A DNA stretch of 64,000 nucleotides, from the NCBI RefSeq assembly GCF_946222985.1, contig NZ_CAMIFY010000002.1, positions 1 through 64,000 of the forward strand, read 5' to 3'. Of the stretch, positions 62,282 through 64,000 are shown in pieces (positions within the stretch are counted from its first letter, which is position 1; the number at the start of each line of letters is the position of its first letter). The position numbers and the translations under genes are program-made. Source of the DNA: an uncultured Corynebacterium sp. GTDB lineage: Bacteria > Actinomycetota > Actinomycetes > Mycobacteriales > Mycobacteriaceae. Below the pieces are notes generated by a model. The model was not told the origin of the DNA. It searched no databases and saw only the letters and a list, made by a program, of their open reading frames with translations.

Positions 62282-63064
62282 ATGACAGCTTCGGATGCCC
62301 CCGCCACCACCGACGACACCGGAATCGCCGTCCTCGACTGCGGGCAATGGCGTCGCGTCCTGTGCGTCGTCGCGCACCCCGACGACACGGAATACGGCAT
62401 CTCCGCGGCCGTCAGCGCCTGGAGTCGCTCGGGCATCGACGTGTCCTACCTGCTGCTGACCTCCGGCGAAGCGGGGATGCAACGCGATCCGGCCGAGGTC
62501 GGGCCGCTGCGCGCGAAGGAGCAGGAGGCCGCGTGCGCCCGCGTCGGCGTCGACGCCGACGACCTGGTCATCCTCGACCACCCCGACGGCCACCTCGTCG
62601 AGGGGCTCGACCTGCGCCGCGACATCGCCCGGCGCATCCGCCAGTTCCGGCCCGACGCCGTGGTGACGTTGACCTTCGAATTCGAAGCACCCCACGGCCT
62701 CAACCAGGCCGACCACCGCGTCGCCGGCCGCGCCGCCATCGACGCCGCACGGGATGCGGCGAACCGGTGGGTCTTCCGCGAGCTCGCCGAGGACGAGGGC
62801 CTCGAGCCGTGGGAGCCCGACGTGTTCCTGGTGGGGCAGGTGAACAACCCCACCCACGTCGTGCCGGTGGCCGCCGACGACGTCGACGCCGCCGTCGAGT
62901 CCCTCGCCTGCCACGAGCAGTACCTCGCCGACCTGCCGGACCACCCGAAGCCCGCGGATTTCATCCCGCCGATGCTGGCCGACGCCGGCGCACTCGTCGG
63001 CGAGCCGCACGGCGTCGCCTTCCGGGTTCACGAGCTCGGCGGCGTGGCCAAGTCCCGCGACTGA
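62282..63064 (+). CDS. PIG-L family deacetylase
   Basis: 260 residues. Zinc motif AHPDDTEYG (H32, D34, D35) and second-site LNQADHRVAGRAAIDAA; LTSGEAGM and GLEPWEPDVFLVGQVNNPTHVVPV follow. Members (MshB, Mca, LmbE) remove acetyl groups from GlcNAc-type substrates, including the mycothiol precursor and mycothiol conjugates. It differs from MshB in length and context, so a function in mycothiol metabolism is only possible. Confidence 0.88.
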   Translation: MTASDAPATTDDTGIAVLDCGQWRRVLCVVAHPDDTEYGISAAVSAWSRSGIDVSYLLLTSGEAGMQRDPAEVGPLRAKEQEAACARVGVDADDLVILDHPDGHLVEGLDLRRDIARRIRQFRPDAVVTLTFEFEAPHGLNQADHRVAGRAAIDAARDAANRWVFRELAEDEGLEPWEPDVFLVGQVNNPTHVVPVAADDVDAAVESLACHEQYLADLPDHPKPADFIPPMLADAGALVGEPHGVAFRVHELGGVAKSRD

Positions 63065-63215
63065 CCCCGGGGCCCGCATCCCCGCTGGGTCGGTTGCACC
63101 CGTTCTTTGTCGGCCCCGGGTTATTCGCGTTAAATCAGTGAGGGATCACGCACGCGCCCGGGTGATCGATGACCGACACACGCAACTACCGACTCGACGT
63201 GAGGGGGAGCGCCGG

Positions 63216-63566
63216 ATGGTGGAGCTCGCGGCCCTGGCGGTCGTCGTCATCCTCGTCCTCAACCTCGTCGTCGCCACGGTCATGACCTGGCGCCGGCATC
63301 CCCGCGACGGGTGGTTGCCGGTCATCCTCCTCGGCGGCACCTCGATGATCGCCGTCGTCGCGGTGGGCACGATGCTGCTGCCCGAAACCGCCCTCAACCG
63401 CGATCGGGGGATCGACGTCGCCCTCGTCGTGGCGTTCATGGCCGCCGTGGCGGCGGTGGTTCCTGCGGTACTGGTGCGGGCCGCCGCCAAGCAGGATGCT
63501 GCGGGCCGGACTCCGGGCTCCGACTCCGACCCCGAGCCCGCGCAGGACCCGGAGGCCGCGTCGTGA
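63216..63566 (+). CDS. mrpF: Mrp cation/proton antiporter subunit F-like
   Basis: 116 residues from the ATG at 63216, with GAGGGGGAG upstream. Three helices (MVELAALAVVVILVLNLVVATVM, LPVILLGGTSMIAVVAVGTMLLP, IDVALVVAFMAAVAAVVPAVLV) in the size and spacing of MrpF/MnhF, then a polar tail. The stop overlaps the mrpG GTG by 4 nt. MrpE is not upstream, unlike the Bacillus order. A TTTGTC/TTAAAT promoter candidate is near 63107-63136. Confidence 0.75.
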   Translation: MVELAALAVVVILVLNLVVATVMTWRRHPRDGWLPVILLGGTSMIAVVAVGTMLLPETALNRDRGIDVALVVAFMAAVAAVVPAVLVRAAAKQDAAGRTPGSDSDPEPAQDPEAAS

Positions 63567-63898
63567 GCTTCCTCCTCGACCTCCTCACGGTCGTGCTCCT
63601 GCTGGTTGGCTCGGCGTTTTTCACCGCCGGGACGATCGGCCTGATCCGGTTCCCCGACATCCGCAGCCGCCTGCATGCGCTGACCAAGGCCGACGGGCTC
63701 GGGTTGGGGTTCATCGTGCTGGGCGTCGTCCTGCAGGCGCCGTCGGCGGCGGTCGGCGCCCTGGCGGTGTTCGCGTGGGTGGCCGCGTTGGCGGCGGCGT
63801 CGGCCTCCGCGCGGGTGATCGCGGCGAGGGCCGCGCACCGCGAGCCCGGGCCCCGTCGTGATCCGCAGCGGAAGGCGGTGACCGATGTTGATGGCTGA
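63563..63898 (+). CDS. mrpG: Mrp cation/proton antiporter subunit G
   Basis: 111 residues from GTG 63563. FFTAGTIGLIRFPDIRSRLHALTKADGLGLGFIVLGVVLQ is the conserved MnhG/PhaG block (RxPDxxxRLHAxTK). Three helices. Overlaps both neighbours, so it is translationally coupled. Confidence 0.92.
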   Translation: MSFLLDLLTVVLLLVGSAFFTAGTIGLIRFPDIRSRLHALTKADGLGLGFIVLGVVLQAPSAAVGALAVFAWVAALAAASASARVIAARAAHREPGPRRDPQRKAVTDVDG

Positions 63899-64000
63899 GC
63901 CCGCTTTCCGTGAGGTGGACCGCGTCCTCGGCGTCGCCGACATCGTCGTCGGGGTGGGGCTGCTCGCACTGGCGTTGGGTGCGCTGTTCGCCCGCACGCG
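63885..64000 (+). CDS. Mrp/MbhD-type subunit, N-terminal fragment (DUF4040-like)
   Basis: 38 codons from the ATG at 63885 (or 63891) to the window edge: MLMAEPAFREVDRVLGVADIVVGVGLLALALGALFAR. It overlaps mrpG by 14 nt. A helix-rich start in this position suggests the DUF4040/MbhD subunit that follows subunit G in many Mrp and hydrogenase-type operons. The identification rests on position more than sequence. Confidence 0.5.
   Translation, partial: MLMAEPAFREVDRVLGVADIVVGVGLLALALGALFART

Overview
The window is about 64 kb of very GC-rich (roughly 70% by eye) actinobacterial chromosome, most probably Corynebacterium of a high-GC species group. The reasons are conserved neighbourhoods (coaA/glyA divergent; fumC, glpX, a DUF4245 gene, xseB-xseA, a lipid-droplet-type protein, ispH and ychF in one stretch), a MetP/MetS-type transporter with its 55-residue small subunit, and at least 19 genes whose start codon lies 6-7 nt behind a TANNNT-like -10 box, the leaderless architecture known from corynebacteria and mycobacteria. 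Species assignment is not possible from the window alone.

Layout. 1-4.9 kb: end of coaA, glyA, an enoyl-CoA hydratase/isomerase, a CPVCNK membrane protein, a long-chain-type acyl-CoA dehydrogenase, and a 568-nt gene-poor island with a DtxR-like box, a 30-bp palindrome and a strong terminator. 4.9-13.4 kb: hydrolase plus DUF5997 divergent from an HTH-less LysR-type sensor domain, a GNAT enzyme, a TetR-controlled 14-TM exporter, an aldo/keto reductase and an MMPL transporter. 13.5-29.9 kb: housekeeping core (TIGR01777 epimerase, fumC, glpX, xseAB, ispH, AI-2E-type permease, metPS, ychF), interrupted by one IS30-family element at 18.56-20.10 kb.

30-43.8 kb is an accessory-looking zone: hydrolases, a MerR regulator with an F420/NADP-reductase-like enzyme opposite a flavin monooxygenase, YtoQ behind a 10-codon leader ORF, a beta-lactamase-fold protein with membrane tail, a two-domain VOC protein bracketed by a perfect 42-bp direct repeat, a cytidine-deaminase-like/ASCH fusion, a two-domain GNAT protein, and a condensation-domain/GNAT fusion. 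43.9-48.6 kb is a self-contained sugar PTS: one gene fuses EIIA, HPr and enzyme I, the next encodes EIIBC with an extra IIB-like domain lacking the active cysteine.

48.8-64 kb: small VOC protein, MscS channel, TetR plus DJ-1/PfpI protein, old yellow enzyme, formate/nitrite-type channel, tocopherol-cyclase-like protein, PQQ-type sugar dehydrogenase lipoprotein, NAD(P)-binding reductase, FUSC-type permease, DUF3592, TspO-like protein, an SDR with an Arg-rich insert, a GuaB1-type GMP reductase, a PIG-L deacetylase and the start of an Mrp cation/proton antiporter operon cut by the window edge.

The least explained items are the deaminase-like/ASCH fusion and its repeat-bracketed neighbour, the condensation/GNAT fusion, the possible small-RNA locus near 4.7 kb, and an 11-mer (CGTCGTCAAGC) seen ten times across the window, including intergenic sites.
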